Below are positions 18,874 through 28,057 of a DNA stretch of 41,420 bases, piece after piece. Below the pieces are notes generated by a model, which saw only the letters and a list, made by a program, of their open reading frames with translations, had not been told where the DNA came from and did not search any database. The position numbers and the translations under genes were made by a program. The DNA comes from Bacteroidales bacterium (GTDB taxonomy: Bacteria; Bacteroidota; Bacteroidia; Bacteroidales; JAUNSR01): assembly GCA_030539115.1 (NCBI GenBank), contig JAUNSR010000026.1, positions 1 through 41,420 on the forward strand, read 5' to 3'. The stretch's first letter is position 1. Every line of letters starts with the position of its first letter.

Positions 18874-19248
18874 TTATTTTCTTTTTTTCCCAAATACCAA
18901 TCTTAAGATTAAAAAATTTAATGGTAAAGCGATTGCAAAAACAGGGAATGGAGCCAATTCTTTTTGAACGCCAATATAAAGAAACAAGTTTAAAAAAGAA
19001 AGCTGGAATAGATAGTTGAATGCTTGTTGACCGGCAAAGCCAAACAGTTTTCTCCAACTTGAAGTTTGCTCAAAGGTAAAATATGTTGTAAGCAGATAGT
19101 TGGCAAAAAAGCTCAATATAAATCCTATAGAATAGGATATACTTGGGTTTAATATATTAATTAGTAGGTAATATACTCCGTATTGAATAATCGTTGCTAT
19201 TGTTCCAACAATAAGATAGCGAATAAATTGTTTTCTTTTCTGCTCCAT
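18874..19248 (-). CDS. GtrA-family membrane protein
   Basis: The 124-residue protein consists of four hydrophobic helices with the GtrA/DPMS pattern: FIRYLIVGTIATIIQYGVY at the start, then NPSISYSIGFILSFFANY, and a conserved aromatic TTYFTF after the second helix. GtrA proteins are thought to help move lipid-linked sugars across the inner membrane. No glycosyltransferase gene is adjacent. It follows the NimA-like gene by 12 bases and should share its transcript. The family is clear, the lipid substrate is not. Confidence 0.88.
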   Translation of the reverse strand: MEQKRKQFIRYLIVGTIATIIQYGVYYLLINILNPSISYSIGFILSFFANYLLTTYFTFEQTSSWRKLFGFAGQQAFNYLFQLSFLNLFLYIGVQKELAPFPVFAIALPLNFLILRLVFGKKRK

Positions 19249-19260
19249 TAATATAGTTTG

Positions 19261-19755
19261 TTATTGAACCACTTTTGATTTGCCTGACATTTCAAGTATA
19301 TCGAGTCGTATTATTTCAGTTCTATGGAAAGATTTCTCCGTATATTTCAAACCTAATTCAACATCATTGGGAGAATATTTTGAGATAAAGAGTTTCAACG
19401 CATCCATTTTTTCATCTTTTGAAAGATTAATAACTGCTTTTACTTGGATAACTATACTGCTGTATGATGTTGTGAATTTTCTTGAAATTACATTTGTCGA
19501 TCCAACAATGGTAAAACAGCCACTGTCATTATGTTTAATGCAATTTAATTTTCTACCCTCAGGAGCACAATGAAGATAGATAGAATTATTGTTGTTCCAG
19601 ACAAAATTTATAGGAAGTGCATAAGGGAATCCTTCAGGAGTAATTAAAGAAAGAACACCATACTCACCATTTTTAAGCAGCACAATTGCATCCTCTTCAG
19701 CCAAGAGCCTGTCTTGACGTCTTATGGAACTGTTGTCGTATTTAATATTGTTCAT
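19261..19755 (-). CDS. pyridoxamine 5'-phosphate oxidase-like (NimA-type) flavoprotein
   Basis: The 164-residue protein shows the split-barrel flavin-binding layout of the PNPOx-like family: an N-terminal RRQDRLLAEEDAIVLL segment, GVLSLITPEGFPYALPINFV at 33-52, then IYLHCAPEGRKLNCI, and a VIQVKAVINLS strand. This subgroup includes NimA, a nitroimidazole reductase of Bacteroides, but many members have unknown substrates, so resistance should not be assumed. It is cytosolic and heads a two-gene unit with gtrA. A one-mismatch -7 element (TGCATTTG, minus strand) lies at 19788-19795. Confidence 0.85.
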   Translation of the reverse strand: MNNIKYDNSSIRRQDRLLAEEDAIVLLKNGEYGVLSLITPEGFPYALPINFVWNNNNSIYLHCAPEGRKLNCIKHNDSGCFTIVGSTNVISRKFTTSYSSIVIQVKAVINLSKDEKMDALKLFISKYSPNDVELGLKYTEKSFHRTEIIRLDILEMSGKSKVVQ

Positions 19756-19954
19756 TTGTTTACTTTAAAATTTAAAACGCCAAGGTACAAATGCACCATT
19801 TATATACCTTTTGTTGAATATCTATTAAAGAAATAGTAAAATAACAAAACAAAAATATAAACATAAAAAAACAGTCGACAAAAGTAATTATCATTATTAT
19901 ATAACCAAATTATTTTATCAAGTGGCTGCACAAAAGAAAACAAATAGATTATAG

Positions 19955-19986
19955 TTTGAAAAATGGATTGATAAGTTATATTTTTG
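19955..19986 (+). promoter_or_regulatory. consensus Bacteroidetes promoter of topB
   Basis: TTTG at 19955-19958, then exactly 20 bases, then TATTTTTG at 19979-19986: both halves match the -33/-7 consensus. The predicted start of transcription near 19992 gives a leader of about 43 bases to the ATG at 20035. This is the cleanest promoter in the window. Confidence 0.75.
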
Positions 19987-20034
19987 TAGAACTGTAAAAA
20001 GAAAAATCGGATTAGTTCATATAAAATTGTTGAA

Positions 20035-22128
20035 ATGAGGGTTTGTATTGCCGAAAAGCCAAGTGTTGCTAAAGAAATCGCAGATATTCTTGGCGCAAAA
20101 AGCAGAAAAGATGGATATTATGAAGGAAACGGATATAGAGTTACCTGGACCTTTGGACATCTTTGCACATTAAAAGAGCCGCATGAGTATACTTCAGACT
20201 GGAAAAGCTGGAGAATAGAGGTTCTTCCAATGATTCCCGGTCGTTTTGGCATAAAACTAATTAATGATAAAGGAATAGAAAAACAGTTTCATGTTATTGA
20301 AACAATAATGAAGGATGCGGAAGCGGTAATAAACTGTGGTGATGCAGGCCAAGAGGGAGAGCTTATTCAAAGATGGGTGCTTCAAAAGGCAGGGGTGACT
20401 TGTCCTATTTATCGTCTTTGGATATCTTCTTTGACTGATGAGGCTATTAAAGAGGGATTTTCCAAACTACAACCTCAATCTAATTTCAATAAACTTTATG
20501 AAGCCGGTCTTTCACGTGCCATTGGAGATTGGCTTTTAGGAATGAATGCTACAAGACTTTACACTCTTAAATATGGTGGAACAGGTCATGTTCTTTCTAT
20601 CGGAAGAGTTCAAACTCCTACTCTTGCACTTATAGTAAAGAGAGATCTTGAAATAAAAAACTTTGAACCTAAGCAGTATTGGGAATTAAAAACTACTTAT
20701 CGTGAGACGGTCTTTAATGCTTCTCAAGGCAAATTTCAATCTGTAGAAGAGGGCAACAAGTTTCTGGAAAATGTATTGGGATTCCCTTTTGAAGTGACTG
20801 ACGTGGCAAAGAAAAATGGGAAAGAGTTTGCCCCCCGCCTATTTGATTTGACATCTTTACAGGTTGAATGTAATAAAAAGTATGGATTCTCTGCAGATGA
20901 CACATTGAGAGTAATTCAATCTCTATACGAAAAGAAGTTTACGACCTATCCTCGTGTAGATACTACTTTTCTAAGCGAAGATATATATCCAAAATGTCCT
21001 GATATTCTAAAGGCTCTCTCAGGATATGAAATATTTACAGCGCCACTTGAGAATAAGAAACTTCCAAAGACAAAAAAGGTTTTCGATAACTCAAAAGTTA
21101 CCGATCACCATGCCATTATACCTACAAATGTAAAGGCATACAATCTTACAGATATGGAGAAAAAGGTGTATGATTTGGTTTCAAGACGATTTATTGCCGC
21201 TTTCTATCCTGATTCTCTAATATCTACTACTACTATCAAAGGCGAGGTTAACAAAATTGAATTTAAAAGTTCAGGAAAGCAAATACTTGACCCGGGATGG
21301 AGAATTGTTTTTGGTAAAGAAAAAAATGAAGACTCACAGGATGATGAAGAAAAAATCTTGCCTGACTTCAAGAAAGGGGAATCCGGGGAACATACGCCGT
21401 CTTTATTGGAAAAATGGACTCAACCTCCTAAGTCTTATACAGAAGCCACTCTTCTTAGAGCAATGGAAACAGCAGGAAAACTTGTAGAGGATGAGGAGCT
21501 AAGAGATGCTATGAAAGAAAATGGCATCGGCAGGCCATCTACCAGAGCAGCTATTATAGAGACTCTATTTAAAAGAAAATATATTAGAAAGGAGAAAAAA
21601 AATCTTTTTGCAACTCAAGTAGGAATAGATCTTATTGAAACAATAAGGGAGGAATTGCTTAAATCGGCTGAGCTTACAGGCATTTGGGAAAATAAACTTA
21701 GAAAGATTGAAAAGAACGAATATCAAGCTTCCGAATTTTTAAAGGAACTTAAACAAATGGTTAATGAAATTGTCTGGAATGTAAAGAATGACAATACAAA
21801 CAGAGTTATCAAATTGGATAAAGAGATTCCCGTTAAAGATATTATCGAGAAGAAAGCCAAGGAAAAAAGAGCAGCTGCAAAGAAAAAAACTGATTCAAGT
21901 GCAAATAAAGACAGTAAAACTAAGCTTGATAATGAGCAACCGACAGTAAAAGCAGAAACAAAATCTTTGGATAATGAGAATGTAGTTTCTCAAGATAAAC
22001 GAAATGTAAATATTTCATCTAATGTTCCAAAAAAATGTCCTCTTTGTGGAGGGAATATAATCAAAGGTAACACTGCTTATGGTTGCAGTAATTGGAAGAA
22101 CGGATGCAAATACAGATTGCCCTTTTAA
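20035..22128 (+). CDS. topB: DNA topoisomerase III (type IA)
   Basis: The 697-residue enzyme relaxes and decatenates DNA by single-strand passage. It starts with a Toprim domain (IAEKPSVAKEIADIL; acidic DAGQEGEL near 103-110), has GRVQTPTLALI near 195-205, and the active-site TTYPRVDT with Tyr305. GRPSTRAAIIETL near 499 is another conserved type IA segment. After about 600 the sequence becomes rich in lysine and acidic residues, and the last 35 residues form a four-cysteine zinc ribbon (CPLCGG ... YGCSNWKNGCKY), as in Bacteroidetes TopB. Length is typical. It is monocistronic with a consensus promoter and a strong terminator. Confidence 0.96.
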   Translation: MRVCIAEKPSVAKEIADILGAKSRKDGYYEGNGYRVTWTFGHLCTLKEPHEYTSDWKSWRIEVLPMIPGRFGIKLINDKGIEKQFHVIETIMKDAEAVINCGDAGQEGELIQRWVLQKAGVTCPIYRLWISSLTDEAIKEGFSKLQPQSNFNKLYEAGLSRAIGDWLLGMNATRLYTLKYGGTGHVLSIGRVQTPTLALIVKRDLEIKNFEPKQYWELKTTYRETVFNASQGKFQSVEEGNKFLENVLGFPFEVTDVAKKNGKEFAPRLFDLTSLQVECNKKYGFSADDTLRVIQSLYEKKFTTYPRVDTTFLSEDIYPKCPDILKALSGYEIFTAPLENKKLPKTKKVFDNSKVTDHHAIIPTNVKAYNLTDMEKKVYDLVSRRFIAAFYPDSLISTTTIKGEVNKIEFKSSGKQILDPGWRIVFGKEKNEDSQDDEEKILPDFKKGESGEHTPSLLEKWTQPPKSYTEATLLRAMETAGKLVEDEELRDAMKENGIGRPSTRAAIIETLFKRKYIRKEKKNLFATQVGIDLIETIREELLKSAELTGIWENKLRKIEKNEYQASEFLKELKQMVNEIVWNVKNDNTNRVIKLDKEIPVKDIIEKKAKEKRAAAKKKTDSSANKDSKTKLDNEQPTVKAETKSLDNENVVSQDKRNVNISSNVPKKCPLCGGNIIKGNTAYGCSNWKNGCKYRLPF

Positions 22129-22166
22129 AGGCAATGATAAGAGAGTGCAGTTAGTTCCTTTATAAG

Positions 22167-22223
22167 ATTTCAGCCATTAGTTTTATATGCAAATTAATGC
22201 AATATAAGACTAATGGCTGAAAT
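22167..22223 (+). terminator. strong intrinsic terminator of topB
   Basis: A 22-bp stem with one G-T pair (22167-22188 with 22202-22223, core TTTCAGCCATTAG) and a 13-base loop is followed by TTTTTTA. Confidence 0.92.
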
Positions 22224-22280
22224 TTTTTATCGGTAAAAGCTATACCAATAAATAAGTATTTTATTTGGCTAAGATTGTTT

Positions 22281-22721
22281 TTAATACTCCATTACTTCAT
22301 CAGCAGTTTTTCCTTTGTATGCCACATCGAGAAAAAGGTTTAGATTCTCCGACAAAGCTTCCTGCGGGATCATGCATATTTTGTCAAGAAGAGATTGAGA
22401 AATTGTCACTCCATCATTATCAAGAAGATAATTTATCTCAAAAACCAAGTCTTCTTTATCTATAATGGAAAAAGTGCCAAAGCCAACTTCGCAATTGAGA
22501 GCATTAGCTAATTTACACAATTCTGCATATCTTTCAACAGGAAGAGATTTCATGTAAATACACTGAGAAGATAGTACCTCCATATCATTATCATAGTAAT
22601 ATCTGGACTGAAGATTGTTTTCACTCTCTTCAACAAACAAAGTCTGAGAATCTCTATCAAATTCAGTAGCCAAAGATTTTGATTCTAAAAATTTGGTTAT
22701 CTGCCAAAGCGGTTTTGCCAT
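22281..22721 (-). CDS. YbjN-like small protein of unknown function
   Basis: The 146-residue acidic cytosolic protein has the alternating helix/strand order of the YbjN / secretion-chaperone-like fold: an N-terminal helix ending FLESKS, a strand pair around RYYYDNDME, CIYMKSLPVERYAELCKLAN (near 54-73), GFGTFSII and LVFEINYLLDNDG. I assign it by fold pattern and am not certain. No signal peptide or catalytic motif is seen. It is monocistronic and convergent with topB. Role unknown; YbjN-like proteins have been linked to stress tolerance in other bacteria. Confidence 0.7.
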   Translation of the reverse strand: MAKPLWQITKFLESKSLATEFDRDSQTLFVEESENNLQSRYYYDNDMEVLSSQCIYMKSLPVERYAELCKLANALNCEVGFGTFSIIDKEDLVFEINYLLDNDGVTISQSLLDKICMIPQEALSENLNLFLDVAYKGKTADEVMEY

Positions 22722-22897
22722 ATTATTCTTATTTATATTAAAAACATTATTAGAAAGTAGTTTTTATAATTACTTATCTTATAGTTTAACAACTAAAAAG
22801 CATAACAATTTTATAAAAACCTTTAAATGTATCTTATTTATTCATGAAAGAAATGTAAAGATACATACAAGTTAATCTTTTTACAAAACTTCTTTTT

Positions 22898-22905
22898 TAC
22901 CTTTG
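22898..22905 (+). promoter_or_regulatory. -7 element immediately before the S4-domain gene
   Basis: TACCTTTG is an exact TAnnTTTG match. Transcription would start near 22911, only about nine bases before the ATG at 22920, so the mRNA would be almost leaderless. The GTG at 22905, which would extend the protein by five residues, overlaps the element and is unlikely to be used. No -33 TTTG is seen at the normal spacing. Confidence 0.5.
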
Positions 22906-22919
22906 TGAAAATTTATGTT

Positions 22920-23534
22920 ATGAGTAAACAGATGAGACTTAATAAGTATTTGGGCGATACAGGTATTTGCACCCGTAGAGAAGCTGATGAGTATATAGAA
23001 CAAGGCAGAGTTGTTGTAAATGGAAAGGAAGCTCACGTGGGTCTTGTTATTGATCCATATTCCGACACGGTAAGGTTTGATGGAGAGATTGTTTCTCCTG
23101 ACAAATTGATTGATAGTAAAGATAGATTGCTGACAGGTTGGAGAGCTGAGAAGAAGTCTAATAAAGAGGCTAAACTTGCTCAAGCGGCTGAAAATCCTAA
23201 ATCTAAAACTCTTAGAAGTGGAAGGAAAAAAAATATTCATGAGTCTACAAAATTGACTGATAAAGAGATTTCGGCACGTCGTTTTGCTAAATCTAAAATC
23301 GAGTCTACTTCAAAACATTCTAATCAAAAATCTGTTTCTTCAGAAAAAACGGGTAGAACAGTTACTAAAGGCTCTTCAATGAGAATGGAAGATGCCATTA
23401 AATCCGAATCTATAATATCCTCAGTAAAAAAACGACTTAAAAAGCCTGTTGTAAATCCAAAATCTGCTTCTTTAAGAGGGAAGGGAAACAGTAAATCAAA
23501 ATCAGGATTCTCTTCAAGAGGTAAAAAACAATAA
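22920..23534 (+). CDS. S4 RNA-binding domain protein with long basic tail, no pseudouridine synthase domain
   Basis: From the ATG at 22920 the protein has 204 residues. Residues 1-62 form an S4 domain very like the N-terminus of RluB/RluF-type pseudouridine synthases (RLNKYLGDTGICTRREADEY, then GRVVVNGKEAHVG). The catalytic domain with its GRLD motif and aspartate is absent. Instead residues 75-204 are lysine/arginine/serine rich and low in complexity (for example KSKTLRSGRKKN and RLKKPVV), ending GFSSRGKKQ, and probably disordered. It should bind structured RNA, perhaps rRNA. It could be a normal short S4 protein of this lineage rather than a truncated enzyme, because the tail is long and open and is followed at once by a terminator. 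Confidence 0.82.
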   Translation: MSKQMRLNKYLGDTGICTRREADEYIEQGRVVVNGKEAHVGLVIDPYSDTVRFDGEIVSPDKLIDSKDRLLTGWRAEKKSNKEAKLAQAAENPKSKTLRSGRKKNIHESTKLTDKEISARRFAKSKIESTSKHSNQKSVSSEKTGRTVTKGSSMRMEDAIKSESIISSVKKRLKKPVVNPKSASLRGKGNSKSKSGFSSRGKKQ

Positions 23535-23877
23535 ATATTTAAGCAGTTGGAATGATGGTCTTACAAACTTGATTTTCAACTGTTTTTTTATCTATTTTCA
23601 ATATTATTCCTTGTTCTACAAAACAGTAATTTGATCTTTGTCAACTTGCTTTTCTGCTTTTGTCTAAATGAAAATGGTTTCATCCCTATCTTATTTCTTT
23701 TATTAAATCTCCCCCTGTAATCTTATAAATCAATATTCATTAAACAATGTTTTTTCATCCTTGTTATAAAGTAAACTTGTGATGGACACATAAATTAAAT
23801 AGCTTTTGTTTGATATATAGTATTTAGGAGAGTTATAGTGTCTTCATTACTCAATACTTTATAAAAAAGAATATTGA
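23535..23877. other. 343-base gene-free region
   Basis: Apart from the terminator at 23541-23589 there is no gene or consensus promoter. TTTG runs at 23805-23812 lie before the TPR gene but have no matching -7 element at about 20 bases. Confidence 0.35.
23541..23589 (+). terminator. intrinsic terminator of the S4-domain gene
   Basis: CAGTTG at 23544-23549 pairs with CAACTG at 23577-23582; flanking A/T and G-T pairs lengthen the stem to about 12 pairs (23541-23552 with 23574-23585). A seven-base T run ends the hairpin. Confidence 0.75.
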
Positions 23878-25158
23878 ATGAAACTCTTTACTATTTCGGA
23901 ATTATTTGCCAATGCTTTTAAAAACAACCATGATAATAAAAAGATTTCAGAGTTAAACTTTGAAGATATTATTAATGAAACATGGATATTAAGAGAGCAA
24001 AATCAACACACAAAAAATGTATTTTCCTTAAGGACATCTTATGAATCGACTTTTAAAATTGGCAATATTCTGTCTATTCTCTTTGATGTGAAAAAAGACG
24101 ATATAAGTAATCTATGTGTAAACAATGTATCTTATGCAAAAATAATAAAAGATAAGGATAGCATCTGGGAATATGATATTCTTGAACATTATAAAGAGAT
24201 CTCTTTAAACGACATTTCAAATGAAAAGCACCATGTTTTTTATAATCTTATTTATAGAAATCCCAATGACATACAATCATCAAAAGACAAGTCAATATTT
24301 ATAGCTGATTCCGCAATAATGATTCATAGTTGTGTTGGGGCAAAATATAAAGAAAATGCATTTTATATTGATGTTACTGCCACTTTAACTCCTCAGCCAA
24401 AGAGAATTGAATCTTTTAAGCAAGATAACAGTCAGCTCTATAAAAGTTTTTCAATAGCCTATGATATAAAAAGTGGCAAACAGGCATCTAGTGAGTATAA
24501 TTATATTAAAGAATCTATTGATAATAAATCCACAGATTTTAAGACTCATATTACAAGCCGCGAATGGATATTGCTCAATTTACTATCGCCAGATATTGCA
24601 ACTGAATATTATTGGGGGAAAAAGGCATATTCAGAATCAAGGTATATGGATGCCATATTATATTTTAATAATGTCTATGATGTGCTTTGTCAAAAATGGT
24701 ATAAGAATGGACTTTCACAGCAAGAAATGAGTCTGCTTACTGAATGTTCTTTCCTTATTGGTTTTTCTTATAATGATTTAAAACTTTATGACAAGGCTTA
24801 TCATTATCTCGAACTTGCAGGAAGATCAAACTTTCATACATATAAATATAAAAAGGAGTTTATTAATTGTTTGGTAAACTCAAAAAACCTATTGTCAATT
24901 ATTTATCTTGATGATTATCTTCAGGACTTGAAAAATATTCATGAAAAGGAGCGAACTGAAGATGATTATAACTTCTTTTATTTCCTTTTAAGAAGAAAGG
25001 CTTACATCCTTATTGAGATGGAACAGTATGAGGATGCTGAATATATTTTAAGAAGATTGCTTGAAAAGGAACCGGATAATGAAATAGTACTTAAAGAGCT
25101 GGCTTTTATTCAGAATAAAAGAAAGAAAGATGAAGAGTTTATAAATAAAAGTAAATAG
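23878..25158 (+). CDS. TPR-containing protein of unknown function
   Basis: The 426-residue protein has no signal peptide or membrane segment. Residues 1-225 match no family I know and are mixed alpha/beta. From about 240 helical pairs with tetratricopeptide spacing appear: YYWGKKAYSESRYMDAILYF, LIGFSYNDLKLYDKAYHYL, and RRKAYILIEMEQYEDAEYI followed by RRLLEKEPDN. TPR domains form protein-binding surfaces. The gene stands alone, has an A/T-rich upstream region, and the next gene starts 112 bases later. Function cannot be deduced. Confidence 0.82.
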   Translation: MKLFTISELFANAFKNNHDNKKISELNFEDIINETWILREQNQHTKNVFSLRTSYESTFKIGNILSILFDVKKDDISNLCVNNVSYAKIIKDKDSIWEYDILEHYKEISLNDISNEKHHVFYNLIYRNPNDIQSSKDKSIFIADSAIMIHSCVGAKYKENAFYIDVTATLTPQPKRIESFKQDNSQLYKSFSIAYDIKSGKQASSEYNYIKESIDNKSTDFKTHITSREWILLNLLSPDIATEYYWGKKAYSESRYMDAILYFNNVYDVLCQKWYKNGLSQQEMSLLTECSFLIGFSYNDLKLYDKAYHYLELAGRSNFHTYKYKKEFINCLVNSKNLLSIIYLDDYLQDLKNIHEKERTEDDYNFFYFLLRRKAYILIEMEQYEDAEYILRRLLEKEPDNEIVLKELAFIQNKRKKDEEFINKSK

Positions 25159-25270
25159 ACTCTAACAAAAAATTAAATAATTCTATTTTCTTTGCACCAC
25201 TTTCGGAATTAAACGACAAAACAGAAAAATAAACTGACAGGATTACCTAAACTTATATTTATTCCTTATT

Positions 25271-25915
25271 ATGAGTGCAACAACTTTTGTTTACATTATT
25301 GAAATTATCGGAACCTTCGCTTTTGCTATAAGCGGAATCAGGCTTGCTTCAGCAAAGAGATTTGATTGGTTTGGTGCCTATGTTGTAGGTCTTGCAACAG
25401 CTATTGGAGGCGGTACAATCCGAGACCTTTTATTAAACCTGACTCCATTTTGGATGACAAATTCAATGTATATTATTGTTACAGGAATAGCTCTTTTGGT
25501 TGTTATTCTTTTTGGCAAATATTTAATAAGACTGCATAATACATTATTTATATTCGATACAATTGGATTAGGACTTTTTGTTGTTGTAGGAATACAAAAA
25601 TCATTAATGACAGAATATCCTTTTTGGGTTGCTATTATTATGGGAGTTCTTACCGGAGCTGCCGGTGGAGTAATAAGAGATATATTTATTAATGAGGAGC
25701 CGTTAATATTTAGAAAAGATATCTATGCTTTGGCTTGTGTTGTTGGTGGAATAGCTTACTACTTTAGTGATAAGTTCGGGGCCAACTATGTTGTAAGCCA
25801 GATTATATGCGCGACTTTTGTCATTGCCACAAGAATTATTGCCGTTAAGTATCATCTTAGCCTTCCTGTTTTAAAAGGAGAAGAGGATTATATTGAAAGT
25901 AAAAAGAAAAAATAA
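25271..25915 (+). CDS. TRIC / UPF0126-type membrane channel protein
   Basis: The 214-residue protein has seven hydrophobic helices built as two repeats of three plus one, each with the signature glycines and arginine: AIGGGTIRD (near 45-53) and GAAGGVIRD (near 130-138). This is the prokaryotic TRIC cation-channel family (UPF0126; YicG in E. coli has been proposed as a glycine transporter). Trimeric channels of this type pass monovalent cations. A near -7 element (TTTCTTTG, 25187-25194) lies 77 bases upstream. Family firm, substrate in this organism unknown. Confidence 0.9.
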   Translation: MSATTFVYIIEIIGTFAFAISGIRLASAKRFDWFGAYVVGLATAIGGGTIRDLLLNLTPFWMTNSMYIIVTGIALLVVILFGKYLIRLHNTLFIFDTIGLGLFVVVGIQKSLMTEYPFWVAIIMGVLTGAAGGVIRDIFINEEPLIFRKDIYALACVVGGIAYYFSDKFGANYVVSQIICATFVIATRIIAVKYHLSLPVLKGEEDYIESKKKK

Positions 25916-26059
25916 GCTATTTGAGTTTTAAACTATTAAAATTCATTCAACTTTATCTTCCATGAAATTGTTTTTAACAAAACATTTTATTACCTTGCTA
26001 AACCCTTAATAAATAAGGTCGTATTTAAATACTTAGTTTTAACTTTAATATTTATAGAC

Positions 26060-26173
26060 ATGGGAAAAGGTGATATCAAAACAAAAAGAGGAAAAATCTT
26101 TAATCATAGCTTTGGAGTAAGACGTCCTTCTAAAGAGAATATTCAAAAGATTAAAAAAGAGGAAAAAAAATAA
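26060..26173 (+). CDS. 30S ribosomal protein THX
   Basis: A 37-codon gene encodes a very basic peptide starting MGKGDIKTKRGKIFNHSFG, followed by VRRPSK. This matches the small THX protein that sits in the head of the 30S subunit in Thermus and is widespread in Bacteroidetes, where it has the same GKGDxKTxRGKI start. It is far too short for ordinary gene finders. It has its own strong terminator directly after the stop, consistent with a single-gene transcript; TAACTTTA at 26040-26047 is a one-mismatch -7 element about 13 bases before the ATG. Confidence 0.92.
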   Translation: MGKGDIKTKRGKIFNHSFGVRRPSKENIQKIKKEEKK

Positions 26174-26177
26174 AGGC

Positions 26178-26227
26178 AAAAAAATAGACTTACAGTAAAT
26201 TTAAAATATCTGTAAGTCTATTTTTTT
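26178..26227. terminator. strong bidirectional terminator between thx and nhaC
   Basis: An 18-bp perfect stem (26178-26195 with 26210-26227, core ATAGACTTACAG) with a 14-base loop has an A run on one side and a T run on the other. It serves the THX gene and possibly the convergent antiporter gene that ends at 26345. Confidence 0.9.
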
Positions 26228-26344
26228 ATTATAACAAAGGGTATACTCTTTTGGAAAACTCTATAAATTGATTATGCTTTATTTTATATTTTCAAAAAGT
26301 AGATTGACATTTGTAACAATAAAATAATCACAATAAACTGTTTA

Positions 26345-27817
26345 TCAATTATAATCCGGAGCAACATTAAAATCATTGTCATCAATAATATTTTTATCAA
26401 TTTTATAACCTATTGCAGCTACAATAAGAGTCATAATGGGACTAATCAGATTGAAAAAACAAAAAGGCATATAGGTAATTGTGGCTACTCCAAGAACAGT
26501 TGACTGAGCCATGCCACAGGTATTCCAAGGAATCAAAACAGAAGTCACAGTTGCAGAGTCTTCAAGAGTTCTGCTTAAAAGCTCGGGACGATATCCTTTC
26601 TTTTTGTATATATCAGAGAACATTCTTCCCGGAAGAAGAATGGCTATATATTGATCTGCGGCAGCTCCATTTAGAAAAAGGCATGAAAAAGCGGTGGCAG
26701 CAACAGTAGAGAACCTTGATTTCATAAGAGAAACCATTTTTTGTGTTATACTCTTAAGCATTCCACTTGCATCCATTACTCCGCCAAAAGTCATAGCACA
26801 AATAATCAACCATATAGTATTTAACATGCCACTCATTCCTTTTGTAGTTACAAGAGCATTTAAGGTTTCATTGCCGGTAGAGGGTTCAACCTTTCCATAT
26901 AACGCTCTTACAACACCGGATATCTTTGAAACAAGGTTATCTTCTCCTCCGCTTACATTTAAACAAAGGTCAGGCTGAAAAATTATTGCAGCCATAGCTC
27001 CTGTAATGACAGAAACAAATACAACAATTATAGCAGGAACTTTTTTGGCAATAAGAATAACAGTTATTAAAGGAACAATAAATAGTAAAGGTGAAAGATT
27101 ATAGCTTGTAGCCAAAGCTGTGCTTAATTCATCCGTGTGTTCAACGGCTCCATGATTACCAAAAAATCCATAAACCAAATATATAATCAATGTTATTATA
27201 AATGATGGGATTGTAGTAATCATTAAATATCTGATATGAGAAAACAATTCTGAGCCTGCGGAACTTGAAGCCATATTTGTTGTTTCAGAAAGAGGTGAGA
27301 CTTTATCTCCAAAATAGGCTCCTGATATAATCGCTCCTGCAATCCATCCGGTTTCAAACCCTAATGCTTTTCCAACTCCAAGCAAACCGACTCCTATAGT
27401 AGCTATTGTTGTCCAGGAACTTCCTGAACTTACAGAAACTATAGCTGCCGCTACACATGATGTTGCAAGAAAAAGTGTCGGATTTATAAATTTCAATCCG
27501 TAATACATCATAGCAGGAATTACTCCGCTTAACATCCAACTACCTGCCAAAGCTCCAATTAATAATAAAAGCACTATTGCTGAAGTTGAACCTGAGACGC
27601 TGTTAATTATTCCTTTCTCGAGGTCAAGCCATGTTTTTCTTTTTGAAAACAATGTTATGCCACATACCAAAGCACTTGCAAGCAATAAAACTATTTGTAC
27701 TGAACCGTCCAAAGCTGAATCACCAAAAAGACGAACATTTAAAACAAGCATTGCTATTAATGCAACAACAGGTACGATTGATAAAAGTAATGAAGGAGTA
27801 TCTGTTTTATGATTCAT
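26345..27817 (-). CDS. nhaC: NhaC-family Na+/H+ antiporter
   Basis: From the ATG at 27817 the protein has 490 residues and 11 to 12 hydrophobic helices. The NhaC pattern is clear: GSTSAIVLLLLIGALAGSW near 75, the unwound SVSSGSSWTTIATIGVGL segment, GAYFGDKVSPLSETTNMAS near 180-200, and DQYIAILLPGRMF with TLEDSATVTSVLIPWN near 400-440. NhaC proteins exchange cytoplasmic Na+ for protons across the inner membrane. The frame stays open to 27859, but a -33/-7 promoter covers 27846-27876, so that start would lie upstream of the transcript. The gene is monocistronic. Confidence 0.93.
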   Translation of the reverse strand: MNHKTDTPSLLLSIVPVVALIAMLVLNVRLFGDSALDGSVQIVLLLASALVCGITLFSKRKTWLDLEKGIINSVSGSTSAIVLLLLIGALAGSWMLSGVIPAMMYYGLKFINPTLFLATSCVAAAIVSVSSGSSWTTIATIGVGLLGVGKALGFETGWIAGAIISGAYFGDKVSPLSETTNMASSSAGSELFSHIRYLMITTIPSFIITLIIYLVYGFFGNHGAVEHTDELSTALATSYNLSPLLFIVPLITVILIAKKVPAIIVVFVSVITGAMAAIIFQPDLCLNVSGGEDNLVSKISGVVRALYGKVEPSTGNETLNALVTTKGMSGMLNTIWLIICAMTFGGVMDASGMLKSITQKMVSLMKSRFSTVAATAFSCLFLNGAAADQYIAILLPGRMFSDIYKKKGYRPELLSRTLEDSATVTSVLIPWNTCGMAQSTVLGVATITYMPFCFFNLISPIMTLIVAAIGYKIDKNIIDDNDFNVAPDYN

Positions 27818-27845
27818 AAATCTATCAAAAATGATGTATAATGAA

Positions 27846-27876
27846 CAAATGTATACCAAAAAACACGTATTTCAAG
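27846..27876 (-). promoter_or_regulatory. promoter of nhaC
   Basis: On the minus strand CTTG (27873-27876) is followed after 19 bases by TACATTTG (27846-27853). The -7 part is exact and the -33 part has one mismatch. Transcription would start near 27840, about 23 bases before the ATG at 27817. Confidence 0.6.
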
Positions 27877-27983
27877 AAAATGACACTCTATTTAGATTTT
27901 GGTTTGTATAAATTATGGGTCATTAACATGTGGAAGTTTGTACTTTATATAAAAAAGAAGTAATATTTCCTTAATTATTTTAC

Positions 27984-27991
27984 TAAATTTG
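27984..27991 (+). promoter_or_regulatory. -7 element of the transaldolase gene
   Basis: TAAATTTG matches TAnnTTTG exactly and lies 66 bases before the ATG at 28058. No -33 TTTG is found at the expected distance. Confidence 0.4.
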
Positions 27992-28057
27992 TAATAATCT
28001 GATAGTTATATTATGATTAAAATTTCTCTTTAAATTTTTAATTAATAATTAAAGCTT

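Noticed and set aside
19261..19755. Nitroimidazole resistance gene nim
   Set aside because: Only the general PNPOx-like family is supported; many members are not resistance genes, so the nim label was not used.
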